Notes under the pieces: model-generated
Seen by the model: only the letters and a program-made list of their open reading frames with translations
Databases searched by the model: none
Told to the model about the DNA's origin: nothing
In this document: positions 1 through 7,148 of the stretch, piece by piece
Layout: each line of letters begins with the position of its first letter
Position numbering within the stretch: the stretch's first letter is position 1
Position numbers and translations under genes: made by a program
From: Raineyella sp964528755
Lineage (GTDB): Bacteria; Actinomycetota; Actinomycetes; Propionibacteriales; Propionibacteriaceae
Assembly (NCBI GenBank): GCA_964528755.1
Contig: CAZGWN010000076.1
Location: 1 to 19,347 of the forward strand
Reading direction: 5' to 3'
Length of the DNA: 19,347 bases

Positions 1-1386
1 GACCGCGATCGTGCGTGTCCCGTGGGGGTGGTCGGCGTCGACCCCGGCGAAAGCCGCGCCGATCGCGCCGGGTAACCCGAAGCCGAGGCCGCCGCACTGG
101 GCGTTCTCGAAGCCGCCGCCGCGGGCGTCCCACGCCGACCACGCCCAGTAGGCGGCGATCGTCATGTCCCAGTAGGTCGCGACCTCGTCGGGGATCGCTC
201 CGCGCAGCTCGGCGAGCAGGCGCCGTTCCGCGTCGAGCGGTTGTGCGTCGAGGCGGGCGGTCACGGTCACGACGAGGCGGGCGGCATCCTCCTCGGCCGC
301 GGCCGTACGGGTCGCGTCGGCGGCCACCTCGCGCTCGGCCAGCGCCGCGTCGAGCGCCTCGAGCACCGTACGCGCGTCACCCGCCAGCGCCAGACCCGGA
401 TGGTTCGCGCCCAGCACCCGCGCATCGGCGTCGATATGGATGAGCGTGCCGTGCGGGGCGAAGGTGAAGTAGTTGGTGGAGAGTTCGCCGAGGCCGGTGC
501 CGACGACGAGCAGCACATCGGCGTCCTCCAGGAACTCGGTGGTCGCGATGTCCTCGATCCAGCCCTGTGCGCTCAGCGGATGCGACCACGGCACCGCCTG
601 CCGCCCGCCGAAGGTCGTGACGACGGGCGCGGCGAGGCGCTCGGCGACGGTGAGCAGCACGGGGCCGGCACCGGAACGGACGACGCCGCCACCCGCGTAC
701 ACGCGCGGTCGACGTGCCTCGGCCAGCAGCGTAGCGGCGGTGTCGATGGCCGACGGCGTCGGTGTCGCAGGACCGGCGGCGTGGGCGCGTTCGGCCACGT
801 CGATGCGATCGGGCACGTCGACGAGTGCCGTGGCGGCCTGGACGTCGTAGGGCATCTCGACGTAGACGGGACCGGCCGGTGCGGCGGCCGCCAGTGCCCA
901 CGCCGCCGTGAGCGTCGGCACGACCTGCTCGACGCCGCGCACACTCCAGGTGCCCTTCACGATGTCGCGGAAGGCCGCCCGCTGGTCGTCGAGTTCGTGC
1001 AGGAAACCGTGCCGGCCGCCACCGAGCCCGGCGCGCGGCACCTGCGCGGCGATGACGACGACGGGCGAGGACGCCGCGGCCGCCTCCTGGACCGCGGGCA
1101 GCACGGTGAGCGCGCCGGGCCCGGCCGACAGCAGCAGCGGGGTCGGCCCGCCGCCGGCGCGGGCGTGGCCGTCGGCGATGAAGCCGGCGTTGTTCTCCAC
1201 CCGGGCGCCGAGATAGGCGAGGGGCGAGTCGGCCAGGGCGTCGAACATCGGCAGCGCGTGTTGCCCCGGCAGCCCGACGACGTGCCGCGCCCCGAGCGCG
1301 ACGAGCGTGTCGACGACGGCCTGCCCACCGGTACGGCGCTCGATGCCGTGGGGCCGCGGACCGTGGGGGCGTGTGCTGTCGGTCAT
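1..1386 (-). CDS. Thiamine-diphosphate-dependent enzyme, acetolactate synthase-like (3' end outside window)
   Basis: The frame is open from an ATG at 1386 down to base 1, giving 462 residues; the C-terminus lies beyond the left edge. The N-terminal PYR-type domain is clear. RVENNAGFIADGHAR holds Glu64, the glutamate that activates ThDP in this superfamily, followed by GGGPTPLLLSAGPGALTVLPAVQEA. A central domain and the start of the PP domain follow (AQCGGLGFGLPGAIGAAFAG), and the sequence breaks off at TIAV, just before the expected GDG ThDP/Mg motif. Relatives include acetolactate synthase, benzoylformate decarboxylase and 2-ketoarginine decarboxylase (AruI); sequence alone does not choose between them. 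The start lies 4 nt after the stop of the upstream deiminase-like gene, so the two are probably cotranscribed. I infer a role in decarboxylating or carboligating a 2-oxoacid made from the cluster's amino acid substrate. A housekeeping IlvB is unlikely, given the neighbours. Confidence 0.85.
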   Translation of the reverse strand, partial: MTDSTRPHGPRPHGIERRTGGQAVVDTLVALGARHVVGLPGQHALPMFDALADSPLAYLGARVENNAGFIADGHARAGGGPTPLLLSAGPGALTVLPAVQEAAAASSPVVVIAAQVPRAGLGGGRHGFLHELDDQRAAFRDIVKGTWSVRGVEQVVPTLTAAWALAAAAPAGPVYVEMPYDVQAATALVDVPDRIDVAERAHAAGPATPTPSAIDTAATLLAEARRPRVYAGGGVVRSGAGPVLLTVAERLAAPVVTTFGGRQAVPWSHPLSAQGWIEDIATTEFLEDADVLLVVGTGLGELSTNYFTFAPHGTLIHIDADARVLGANHPGLALAGDARTVLEALDAALAEREVAADATRTAAAEEDAARLVVTVTARLDAQPLDAERRLLAELRGAIPDEVATYWDMTIAAYWAWSAWDARGGGFENAQCGGLGFGLPGAIGAAFAGVDADHPHGTRTIAV

Positions 1387-1390
1387 CTGC

Positions 1391-2404
1391 TCACCACTCC
1401 CGCTGGAGTTCCATCGTCGAGCAGTGCAGCCCGCCGCCGTTCTTGTTCATCTCGCGGTACTCGACCGGGATGATCTCCACGCCGTACCGGGAGTTGAGCT
1501 TCTCCGCGGTGCGAACGAGGTGCGCGGGGAACAGGAGCTTGCGGCGGTCGAGCGCGAGCAGGTTGCACGCCCAGTCCTCGCCGGGCTCGACCTCGACGGT
1601 CTCGATGCCGAGCCCCCACAGCTCGGTGAGGAAATCGTACGGGGCGATGCGTGTGTTGACGAGGGCCAGGTCGTCGTCGAGCATCGAGCAGCACAGGTCG
1701 ATGTGGATCTGGTAGCCGGGCATCGACACGCGGTGCAGGTCGATGCCCTGTTCGGCGACGATGTCGTGCAGCTGCCGGTAGCCCTCGGCATTGCAGCGCA
1801 CGGAGGTGCCGAAGAAGGCGAGGTCGTCGCGTACTTTCATGAAGCTGCCGCCCTCGGCGAGGCCGGTGCCGGTGATCGTGCCGAGGATGGGCATCCCCTG
1901 CGCGGCGACCGTCCGGGTGATCTCCTGCTCCTCCCCGCGGCGCATCAGCGCGGCCATCCGGCCGATGATCGCGCCGCCGGGGATGGTGAACAGCGGGTCG
2001 CGGGTGAACACCGACTTCGTGAAGCGCGGTTCGGCCTCGGGGACCATGACGACCTCGACCCCCTCGCGCCGCAGCACGTCGACGAAGCCGTCGAACTGCG
2101 CGTGCAGCACCTCGAGGTCGGGCAGCTCGTGCCCACCCCAGTACCAATGCCCGTTCGGGTCGAGGTAGCAGTTGAGGTCCTCTCGCCAAGCGGACTCGCC
2201 GAGCCGGGCGACCTCCTCCAGCCCCTTCGACGGGCGCCGCATCATGACCACGCGCAGCCGGCCGAACTCGTTGCGTGCCCCCCACCGGCGCCCCCACACG
2301 GACTCGAGCTGGGCCGGGTCGCCGAAGCCCGGCTCGGCGACGGGGCCGAGGATGTGGTGGAACTTCGCCTCCGGCATGAGCACGGTGGGGTCGACGTCGG
2401 TCAT
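1391..2404 (-). CDS. Arginine deiminase / dimethylarginine dimethylaminohydrolase superfamily hydrolase
   Basis: This 337-residue protein has the guanidino-modifying (pentein) fold signature. The likely catalytic set is Asp136 (in FTRDPLF), Glu184 (GLAEGGSF), His234 (YQIHIDLCC) and the nucleophile Cys328 near the C-terminus (NGGGLHCSTMEL). Family members attack the guanidinium carbon of arginine, methylarginines, agmatine or citrulline-like compounds through a thiouronium intermediate. It is shorter than classical ArcA (about 410 residues) and no arcB or arcC is nearby, so an ATP-generating ADI pathway is not indicated. The GGGxHC ending resembles agmatine deiminase and DDAH more than ArcA. 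The start is set by GGAGGAG at about 2411-2417, ahead of the ATG at 2404; an in-frame extension to 2716 would cross the control region and is rejected. It is the first gene of the minus-strand arm, with the ThDP enzyme 4 nt downstream. The true substrate is unknown. Confidence 0.87.
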   Translation of the reverse strand: MTDVDPTVLMPEAKFHHILGPVAEPGFGDPAQLESVWGRRWGARNEFGRLRVVMMRRPSKGLEEVARLGESAWREDLNCYLDPNGHWYWGGHELPDLEVLHAQFDGFVDVLRREGVEVVMVPEAEPRFTKSVFTRDPLFTIPGGAIIGRMAALMRRGEEQEITRTVAAQGMPILGTITGTGLAEGGSFMKVRDDLAFFGTSVRCNAEGYRQLHDIVAEQGIDLHRVSMPGYQIHIDLCCSMLDDDLALVNTRIAPYDFLTELWGLGIETVEVEPGEDWACNLLALDRRKLLFPAHLVRTAEKLNSRYGVEIIPVEYREMNKNGGGLHCSTMELQREW

Positions 2405-2493
2405 GAGCTGCTCCTCCAGGAGTCCCGATGAGTTGTTCATTCGAAAACATATGTCGCTGACAGGGCAAATGTGTGAGGGGTCAGTGAACTTCA

Positions 2494-2502
2494 TGTTACG
2501 AT
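2494..2502 (+). promoter_or_regulatory. Candidate extended -10 for the XRE-cupin gene
   Basis: TGTTACGAT fits an extended -10 (TGnTAnnaT) in the 216-bp gap between the divergent deiminase-like and regulator genes. No good -35 is visible. A start of transcription near 2509 would place the operator candidate at 2520-2536 in the early transcribed region. Prediction only. Confidence 0.35.
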
Positions 2503-2519
2503 TCCAAGCGAGCACCGAA

Positions 2520-2536
2520 GTTTCTTGTGAGGAAAC
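2520..2536 (+). promoter_or_regulatory. Candidate operator 1 (near-palindrome GTTTC...GAAAC)
   Basis: GTTTCTTGTGAGGAAAC is an imperfect palindrome with 5-bp perfect outer arms and one further T-A pair, in the divergent intergenic region. Its right half, TGAGGAAAC, recurs exactly on the minus strand at 3341-3349. The variant TGACGAAAC occurs on the minus strand at 3253-3261. The 17-bp site matches the reverse complement of 3253-3269 at 13 of 17 positions. The XRE-cupin regulator encoded just downstream is the natural candidate ligand; this is inferred. Confidence 0.45.
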
Positions 2537-2620
2537 CCGCTGCCGAGCCTGACAATGCGGGCACCGGTTGCCTGCGTACGGCGCCCGGCCGGACGACCGA
2601 TCCCGCCCCAGGAGGCGCAG

Positions 2621-3214
2621 ATGCGACCAGTGCCGATCACCCCGCGAGGCGAGCGCACCGCGATCGGGGGTCGACTGCGCGCGCTGCGGCAGGCGCGTCG
2701 GATGACGATCGAGCAACTCGCGGAGACGACGGGACTGAGCAAGGGATTCATCTCCCGGGTCGAGCGCGACCAGACCTCACCGAGTGTGGCGACCCTCGTG
2801 CAACTGTGCGACGTGCTCAACGCCGAGGTCGGCGACCTCTTCCGCGAGCCGGATTCGCAGTTCGTCGCGGCGGGCGAGGCCCCACCGATCAACCTCGGCG
2901 GCACCGACGTGGCCGAGCGGCTGCTCACCCCGCGCTCGGAGCGGCGGCTGCAGGTCATCCGCTCGGTGGTGCCGGCCGGTTCGCACGGCACGGGCGGCCA
3001 CGAGCCGTACACCATCAACACCGAGGTCGAGACCCTTCATGTCATCGAGGGGAGCGTCGCCTTCCGCCTGAACAACGGCACCTGGGAGTTGCAGGCGGGT
3101 GACTCGATCACCTTCAGCGGCCGCGAGCCGCACACCTGGGAGGTGCTCGATGCCGGCGTGACCACGGTCCTCCTGTGGGTGCTCGTCCCGGCCCCCTGGT
3201 CGAGCGGTCGGTGA
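2621..3214 (+). CDS. XRE-family transcriptional regulator with C-terminal cupin domain
   Basis: This 197-residue protein has an N-terminal lambda-repressor-like helix-turn-helix at about 16-72 (IGGRLRALRQARRMTIEQLA, then GLSKGFISRVERDQTSPS). A cupin_2 effector domain follows at about 112-190, with H127 and later H140 and H171 as possible metal or ligand residues. The architecture is that of PuuR/SutR-type regulators, which sense small metabolites through the cupin domain. The ATG at 2621 is preceded by AGGAGG at about 2610-2615 and gives the family's usual length; an upstream in-frame ATG at 2555 lacks such a site. The gene lies between the divergent deiminase-like arm and the transporter operon, so it most likely controls both and itself. 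The repeated TGASGAAAC sites in both control regions support this. Confidence 0.9.
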   Translation: MRPVPITPRGERTAIGGRLRALRQARRMTIEQLAETTGLSKGFISRVERDQTSPSVATLVQLCDVLNAEVGDLFREPDSQFVAAGEAPPINLGGTDVAERLLTPRSERRLQVIRSVVPAGSHGTGGHEPYTINTEVETLHVIEGSVAFRLNNGTWELQAGDSITFSGREPHTWEVLDAGVTTVLLWVLVPAPWSSGR

Positions 3215-3252
3215 CCGGCCGGGCCGGCGCGGCAGGTCAGCCGAATCAGGAT

Positions 3253-3269
3253 GTTTCGTCAAGATAAAC
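3253..3269 (-). promoter_or_regulatory. Candidate operator 2
   Basis: Read on the minus strand this is GTTTATCTTGACGAAAC, which matches operator 1 (2520-2536) at 13 of 17 positions and keeps the GTTT...AAAC ends. It lies in the 176-bp gap between the XRE-cupin gene and the ABC importer operon, about 120 bp before the importer's first gene. Binding by the XRE-cupin protein is an inference. Confidence 0.4.
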
Positions 3270-3340
3270 CTTCGTATCCATCGAGTTACATGTCGTCTTC
3301 GACCGGTCCGCGTGTCCAGGTTGTCTCCTAGGGTATGGAT

Positions 3341-3359
3341 GTTTCCTCATCCATGAGGA
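3341..3359 (-). promoter_or_regulatory. Candidate operator 3 overlapping a perfect inverted repeat
   Basis: GTTTCCTCA (3341-3349) is the exact reverse complement of the right half of operator 1. It runs into a perfect 7-2-7 inverted repeat, TCCTCAT-CC-ATGAGGA (3344-3359). ATGGAT at 3335-3340 can also pair with ATCCAT at 3349-3354. The element lies 32-50 nt before the substrate-binding protein start, just downstream of TATGGA (3334-3339), a possible -10. Repressor binding here could block transcription of the importer operon. Confidence 0.42.
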
Positions 3360-3390
3360 TGACCGCACGCTACGACCTCGGGAGGACGCT

Positions 3391-4323
3391 GTGGCACGTC
3401 CAGGCTCACCATTCAACCGTTCCGCATCCATTGCCGCCGCGATCGGCATCGCGATTCTCGGCGCCACGACCCTCAGCGCCTGCTCCGGCTCCACGACCGG
3501 CACGCCCGCGGCCTCGGAGAGCGCGGCCGCGTCGGCCGTCGCCGCCGACCCGGCCCTGCACGACCAGCTGCCCGACGCGATCAAGGAGGCGGGCACGATC
3601 AAGGTCGGCACCGAGGCGCTCTACCCGCCGTACGAATACCTCGACACCGACGGCACGACCGTCATCGGCCTGGACGTCGACCTGTTCGACGCGGTGGCCG
3701 CGCGTCTGGGGGTGGACTACACGATCGACAACATCGCCTTCGACTCCCTGCTGCCGGCCCTGGACACCGGCCGGTACGACGTCATCGTCGCCGCGATGAC
3801 CGACAATGCCGAGCGTCAGCAGAACTACGACTTCATCGACTACTTCTCGGCCGGCCAGTCGATCGTCACCCTCAAGGACAATCCGGAGGGCATCTCCACC
3901 TTCGACGACCTGTGCGGCAAGACGGTCAGCGTACTGAAGACCTCGGCGCAGGAAACCCTGTTGCAGGACATGAACAAGGACCAGTGCGCGTCCAACCCGA
4001 TCGACATCCTCTCCCAGCAGTCCGACAACGACGCGCTCCTGCAGGTGCAGAACAAGCGCGCGGTCGCGGACGTGAGCCAGGACGCCGTGGCAACCTACAC
4101 GGCACAGACGGTCGGCGGCGGAAACGTGTTCACGGTCGCCAATGCCGAGCCGATCGAGCCCAAGCCCCTCGGCTATGTCGTGAAGAAGGGTGATGCGCTG
4201 CAGCAGCCGCTGCAGGCGGCGCTCCAGTCCCTGATCGACGACGGCACCTACCAGAGCATCCTGGCCGAGCACGGCCTCACCGCGAGCGGCCTCGACAAGA
4301 TCACCATCAACGCCGGCGAGTGA
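3391..4323 (+). CDS. Polar amino acid ABC transporter substrate-binding lipoprotein
   Basis: This 310-residue family 3 solute-binding protein has a lipoprotein signal peptide. It starts MARPGSPFNRSAS, continues with a hydrophobic stretch, and has the lipobox L28-S-A-C31, so Cys31 would be lipidated and anchor the protein outside the membrane. The mature part opens with a Ser/Ala/Thr-rich linker. It continues with the family signature IKVGTEALYPPYEYLD and GLDVDLFDAVAARLG. Cys175 (DDLCGKTVSV) and Cys199 (DQCASN) are spaced like the disulphide pair common in actinobacterial amino acid binding proteins. The GTG start at 3391 follows GGGAGG at about 3380-3385. It is the first gene of a tightly packed operon and should capture the substrate used by the enzymes encoded with it. 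Specificity cannot be read from sequence; arginine, ornithine or another guanidino amino acid fits the context. Confidence 0.92.
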   Translation: MARPGSPFNRSASIAAAIGIAILGATTLSACSGSTTGTPAASESAAASAVAADPALHDQLPDAIKEAGTIKVGTEALYPPYEYLDTDGTTVIGLDVDLFDAVAARLGVDYTIDNIAFDSLLPALDTGRYDVIVAAMTDNAERQQNYDFIDYFSAGQSIVTLKDNPEGISTFDDLCGKTVSVLKTSAQETLLQDMNKDQCASNPIDILSQQSDNDALLQVQNKRAVADVSQDAVATYTAQTVGGGNVFTVANAEPIEPKPLGYVVKKGDALQQPLQAALQSLIDDGTYQSILAEHGLTASGLDKITINAGE

Positions 4324-4324
4324 C

Positions 4325-5377
4325 GTGAGCGACCACTCGCCTCGTCCGGGCCGGCCCCCCACGGCGGCCGACGGGCAGCACCCGGCGGCTGGGGCGCCCC
4401 TGCCCGCCGACTCGGGACCCCACGCCGACGCCCTGCCGATCGTGCCGCTGCGCCACTACGGGCAATGGGTCGCCGCGGCGGTGGTCATCCTGCTGCTGGC
4501 ACGGTTCGTGTGGCAGGTCGCCACCGAGAGCCAGGTGCGCTGGGACGTGGTCGGCAGTCGGCTGTTCGCCGGCGCCATTCTCCAGGGCCTGTGGATCACC
4601 GTGGTGCTGACCGTGGTGAGCATGGTGCTCGGCATCATCGGCGGCGTCCTGCTCGCGGTGATGCGCATCTCGCGCAACCCGGTGCTTGTCGCGATCGCCT
4701 CGGCCTTTGTGTGGCTGTTCCGCGGCACGCCGATACTGGTGCAGATCCTCATCTGGTTCAACCTCGCGTTGTTCCTGCCCACCATCGACCTCGTCTTCGT
4801 CCGGATCGACACGACCCAGGCGATCACCCCGATGCTGGCGGCGGTGCTCGGGCTCGCGCTCAACGAGTCGGCGTACATGTCGGAGATCGTCCGGGGCGGG
4901 ATCATCTCGGTCGATGCCGGCCAGCGCGAGGCGGCGGAGGCGCTCGGCATGACGGAGGGCAGGATCCTGCGCCGGGTGGTCCTGCCCCAGGCCCTGCGCT
5001 CGATCGTGCCGCCGATGGGCAATGAGCTGGTGACGCTGCTCAAGGAGACGTCGCTGGTGTCGGTGATCGGTGCCGGGGACCTGCTCACCAAGGCGCAGGC
5101 GATCGGCTCGGTCGACTTCACCCGGATGGAGATGTTCCTGGTCGCGAGCATCTGGTATCTCGTCCTCACCACCTTCACCACGCTGATGCAGGCCATCCTC
5201 GAGCGGCGACTCGGCCGCTCCGTCTCGGGTGTCTCGCCGGGCGAGTCGGCCGGCGGGGGTGGATGGCTCGGCAGGCTGCTGCGAGGATGGCTGCCGACCA
5301 CCCGTACGTCGACGCCGGAGGCGCCCGCGACCGCGACCTCGGCGGCATCACCGACCATCACCCGGGAGCAGCGATGA
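4325..5377 (+). CDS. Amino acid ABC transporter permease (HisM/GlnP type)
   Basis: This 350-residue membrane protein starts with a Pro/Ala-rich cytoplasmic tail of about 45 residues. Hydrophobic segments follow, including WVAAAVVILLLARFVW, ILQGLWITVVLTVVSMVLGI and SAFVWLFRGTPILVQILIWF. The EAA loop, which contacts the ATPase, is at about 202-221 (REAAEALGMTEGRILRRVVL). The phrase LLKETSLVSVIGAGDLL is typical of the His/Glu/Gln family. A C-terminal tail rich in Gly, Thr and Ala (about 300-350) is longer than usual. The GTG at 4325 lies one base after the stop of the binding protein, and the stop overlaps the ATPase start (ATGA). Only one permease gene is present, so the channel is probably a homodimer. 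Confidence 0.92.
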   Translation: MSDHSPRPGRPPTAADGQHPAAGAPLPADSGPHADALPIVPLRHYGQWVAAAVVILLLARFVWQVATESQVRWDVVGSRLFAGAILQGLWITVVLTVVSMVLGIIGGVLLAVMRISRNPVLVAIASAFVWLFRGTPILVQILIWFNLALFLPTIDLVFVRIDTTQAITPMLAAVLGLALNESAYMSEIVRGGIISVDAGQREAAEALGMTEGRILRRVVLPQALRSIVPPMGNELVTLLKETSLVSVIGAGDLLTKAQAIGSVDFTRMEMFLVASIWYLVLTTFTTLMQAILERRLGRSVSGVSPGESAGGGGWLGRLLRGWLPTTRTSTPEAPATATSAASPTITREQR

Positions 5378-6210
5378 TCCGCGCATCCGAACCTCCCGTC
5401 ATCGATGCGCGCCACGTCCGCAAGTCCTTCGGCGACCTGGAGGTGCTCAAGGACATCTCGCTGGCCGTCCGTGGCGGGGAGGTCGTCAGCATCCTCGGCC
5501 CGTCCGGGTCGGGCAAGTCGACCTTCCTGCGCTGCCTCAACCACCTGGAGATCCCCGACGCCGGCACGATCCTGGTGAACGGATCCCCGATGGGCTACCG
5601 CCAGCACGTCGGACGACTCTACGAACTTCCGCCGCGCGAGGTCGCCCGGCAGCGGCGCAGCATCGGCATGGTGTTCCAGCGCTTCAACCTCTTCCCGCAC
5701 CGTACGGCGCTGGAGAATGTCATGGAGGGCCCCGTCCAGGTCCTCGGACGTGCGCGCCGCGAGGCACGCGAGAAGGCGATGGCCGAGCTCGACCGGGTGG
5801 GACTCGCCGACAAGGCAGACGCCTTCCCGTCACAGTTGTCGGGCGGGCAACAGCAGCGCGTCGCGATCGCCCGTGCGCTGGCGATGAACCCGAGCGCGAT
5901 CCTCTTCGACGAGCCGACCTCGGCACTCGACCCCGAACTCGTCGACAGCGTCCTTGCCGTCATGCGGCAGGTGGCGGATGCTGGGATGACGATGGTGGTC
6001 GTCACGCACGAGATCGCCTTCGCCCGGGACGTATGTGACCGGGTCGTCTTCATGGATCAGGGGATCATCGTCGAGGAGGGGGCGCCGGAACAGGTGATCG
6101 AGCACCCGTCGCACGAACGTACCCAGCGCTTCCTCGCGCGCATCCACACCGCACCGGGCGGGCCGGCCGCGACCGATGGGCCGGCCGCGACCGATGGGGC
6201 GCAGCCATGA
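5374..6210 (+). CDS. Amino acid ABC transporter ATP-binding protein
   Basis: This 278-residue ABC ATPase of the GlnQ/HisP group powers the importer. Walker A GPSGSGKST is at 42-50, the Q-loop is in MVFQRFNLFPH, the signature LSGGQQQR is at 155-162, Walker B ends at D179-E180 (ILFDEPTSALDP) and the switch histidine is H212 (VVVTHE). All catalytic elements are present. The insertion around MGYRQHVGRLYELPPREVARQR is typical of this group. The ATG at 5374 overlaps the permease stop by 4 nt; a longer in-frame reading from 5263 lies inside the permease gene and is rejected. The C-terminus carries a short duplicated peptide, GPAATD-GPAATD, encoded by a tandem 18-bp repeat. The stop overlaps the next gene's ATG. 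Confidence 0.94.
   Translation: MIRASEPPVIDARHVRKSFGDLEVLKDISLAVRGGEVVSILGPSGSGKSTFLRCLNHLEIPDAGTILVNGSPMGYRQHVGRLYELPPREVARQRRSIGMVFQRFNLFPHRTALENVMEGPVQVLGRARREAREKAMAELDRVGLADKADAFPSQLSGGQQQRVAIARALAMNPSAILFDEPTSALDPELVDSVLAVMRQVADAGMTMVVVTHEIAFARDVCDRVVFMDQGIIVEEGAPEQVIEHPSHERTQRFLARIHTAPGGPAATDGPAATDGAQP
6160..6195 (+). repeat. Tandem 18-bp direct repeat at the end of the ATPase gene
   Basis: GGGCCGGCCGCGACCGAT occurs at 6160-6177 and again at 6178-6195. Being 18 bp, it stays in frame and doubles a GPAATD peptide. A shorter related run, GGCCGCGACCGA, follows at about 6212-6223, just inside the next gene. This looks like local slippage duplication. Confidence 0.85.
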
Positions 6211-7148
6211 CGGCCGCGACCGACGCCCCCCTCGTGGTGTTCACCGACATCACCGACCTCGACCCGCGGCCCGCCGAGCGGCTGCTCGTCGAGGCGGGCT
6301 TCCGTACGCTTCGGCTGGCCCTGCCGGCCGAGCCCGTGCCGGTCGCGGCCGCCGACGCCGTCGCTGCCATCGTCGGCTATGCACGCCTCGGTGCCGCCGA
6401 GTTCGACGCGATGCCGAGCCTGCGGATGCTGGCGACGACCTCGGTCGGCACAGACATGATCGATTCGCAGGCGGCCCGCGCCCGCGGCATCACGGTGCGG
6501 ACGCTCGCGGGCGTCGCAACGGAGGAGGTCGCGGCGCACGCCCTCGCGCTCATCCTCGCCGTCGAACGCGGGCTGGTGCCGGCGACGGCGGTCGTCGCAG
6601 CCGGCGGCTGGACCGACGATCTGACCTGGGTGCCACGGCGACTCGGCACGCTCACGCTCGGACTTGTCGGTCTGGGCCGCATCGGCGGTGCGCTCGCCCG
6701 GATGGCCGCACCGCTGTTCGGCCGCATCATCGCCTGCGACCCCTGGACGAGTGATGCCGGACCGGTCGACCTCGTCGGGTTCGAGCGGCTGCTCGCCGAG
6801 AGCGACATCGTGAGCCTGCACACGCCTCTGACCGACGACACCCGCGGCATGATCTCGACCGACCGCCTCGCCTCGATGCGACCGGGATGCGTGCTCGTGA
6901 ACGTCTCGCGGGGCGAACTCGTCGACGCAGCGGCCGTGCAGGAGGCGCTCGCGTCCGGTCGGCTGCGCGGCTACGCCGCCGACGTCCTCACCGGAGAGCC
7001 GCCCGCGGCGGACGATCCGTTGCGGACCCTGCCCGGCGCGCTCGTCACCCCGCACAGCGCGTTCCTGTCCGACGCGTCGCTGCGCGGCTACCAGGAGCAG
7101 CCGGCCCGCAACGTCATCGCTGCACTCGCCAAGGTTTCGCATGGCTAG
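6207..7148 (+). CDS. D-2-hydroxyacid dehydrogenase family protein (NAD(P)-dependent)
   Basis: This 313-residue protein of the formate/glycerate dehydrogenase superfamily interconverts 2-oxoacids and D-2-hydroxyacids. The nucleotide-binding motif is GLVGLGRIGG (G155-x-G157-xx-G160). The catalytic trio is R235 (NVSRGELVD), E264 (LTGEPP) and H283 (TPHSAF), all intact. The N-terminal part carries the substrate-domain sequence LATTSVGTDMID. The ATG at 6207 overlaps the ATPase stop by 4 nt, and the end overlaps the aminotransferase start by 8 nt, so the three are translationally coupled. Next to an aminotransferase it could reduce the 2-oxoacid formed from the imported amino acid, or oxidise a D-hydroxyacid that feeds the aminotransferase. 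The substrate is not determined by the motifs. Confidence 0.9.
   Translation: MTAATDAPLVVFTDITDLDPRPAERLLVEAGFRTLRLALPAEPVPVAAADAVAAIVGYARLGAAEFDAMPSLRMLATTSVGTDMIDSQAARARGITVRTLAGVATEEVAAHALALILAVERGLVPATAVVAAGGWTDDLTWVPRRLGTLTLGLVGLGRIGGALARMAAPLFGRIIACDPWTSDAGPVDLVGFERLLAESDIVSLHTPLTDDTRGMISTDRLASMRPGCVLVNVSRGELVDAAAVQEALASGRLRGYAADVLTGEPPAADDPLRTLPGALVTPHSAFLSDASLRGYQEQPARNVIAALAKVSHG

Noticed and set aside
1..1386. Naming the ThDP enzyme ilvB (acetolactate synthase large subunit)
   Set aside because: No ilvN or ilvC is nearby, the partners are a pentein hydrolase and a catabolic-looking operon, and the PP domain end is missing, so subfamily assignment would be guesswork.
1391..2404. Calling the hydrolase ArcA of an arginine deiminase pathway
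   Set aside because: It is too short, has a different nucleophile motif, and there is no ornithine carbamoyltransferase or carbamate kinase in the window.
241..2431. Long plus-strand frames (241-1473 and 1307-2431) opposite the ThDP and deiminase-like genes
   Set aside because: The minus strand holds the conserved motifs in continuous frames; the plus frames have shadow composition.
1391..2716. A longer, 441-residue version of the deiminase-like protein
   Set aside because: The extra 104 residues cover the divergent control region and the start of the XRE-cupin gene, and a strong GGAGGAG site precedes the ATG at 2404.
3215..3227. GC-rich hairpin CCGGC/GCCGG right after the XRE-cupin gene as a terminator
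   Set aside because: The stem is only 5 bp, there is no T-tract, and similar GC palindromes are common throughout the window.
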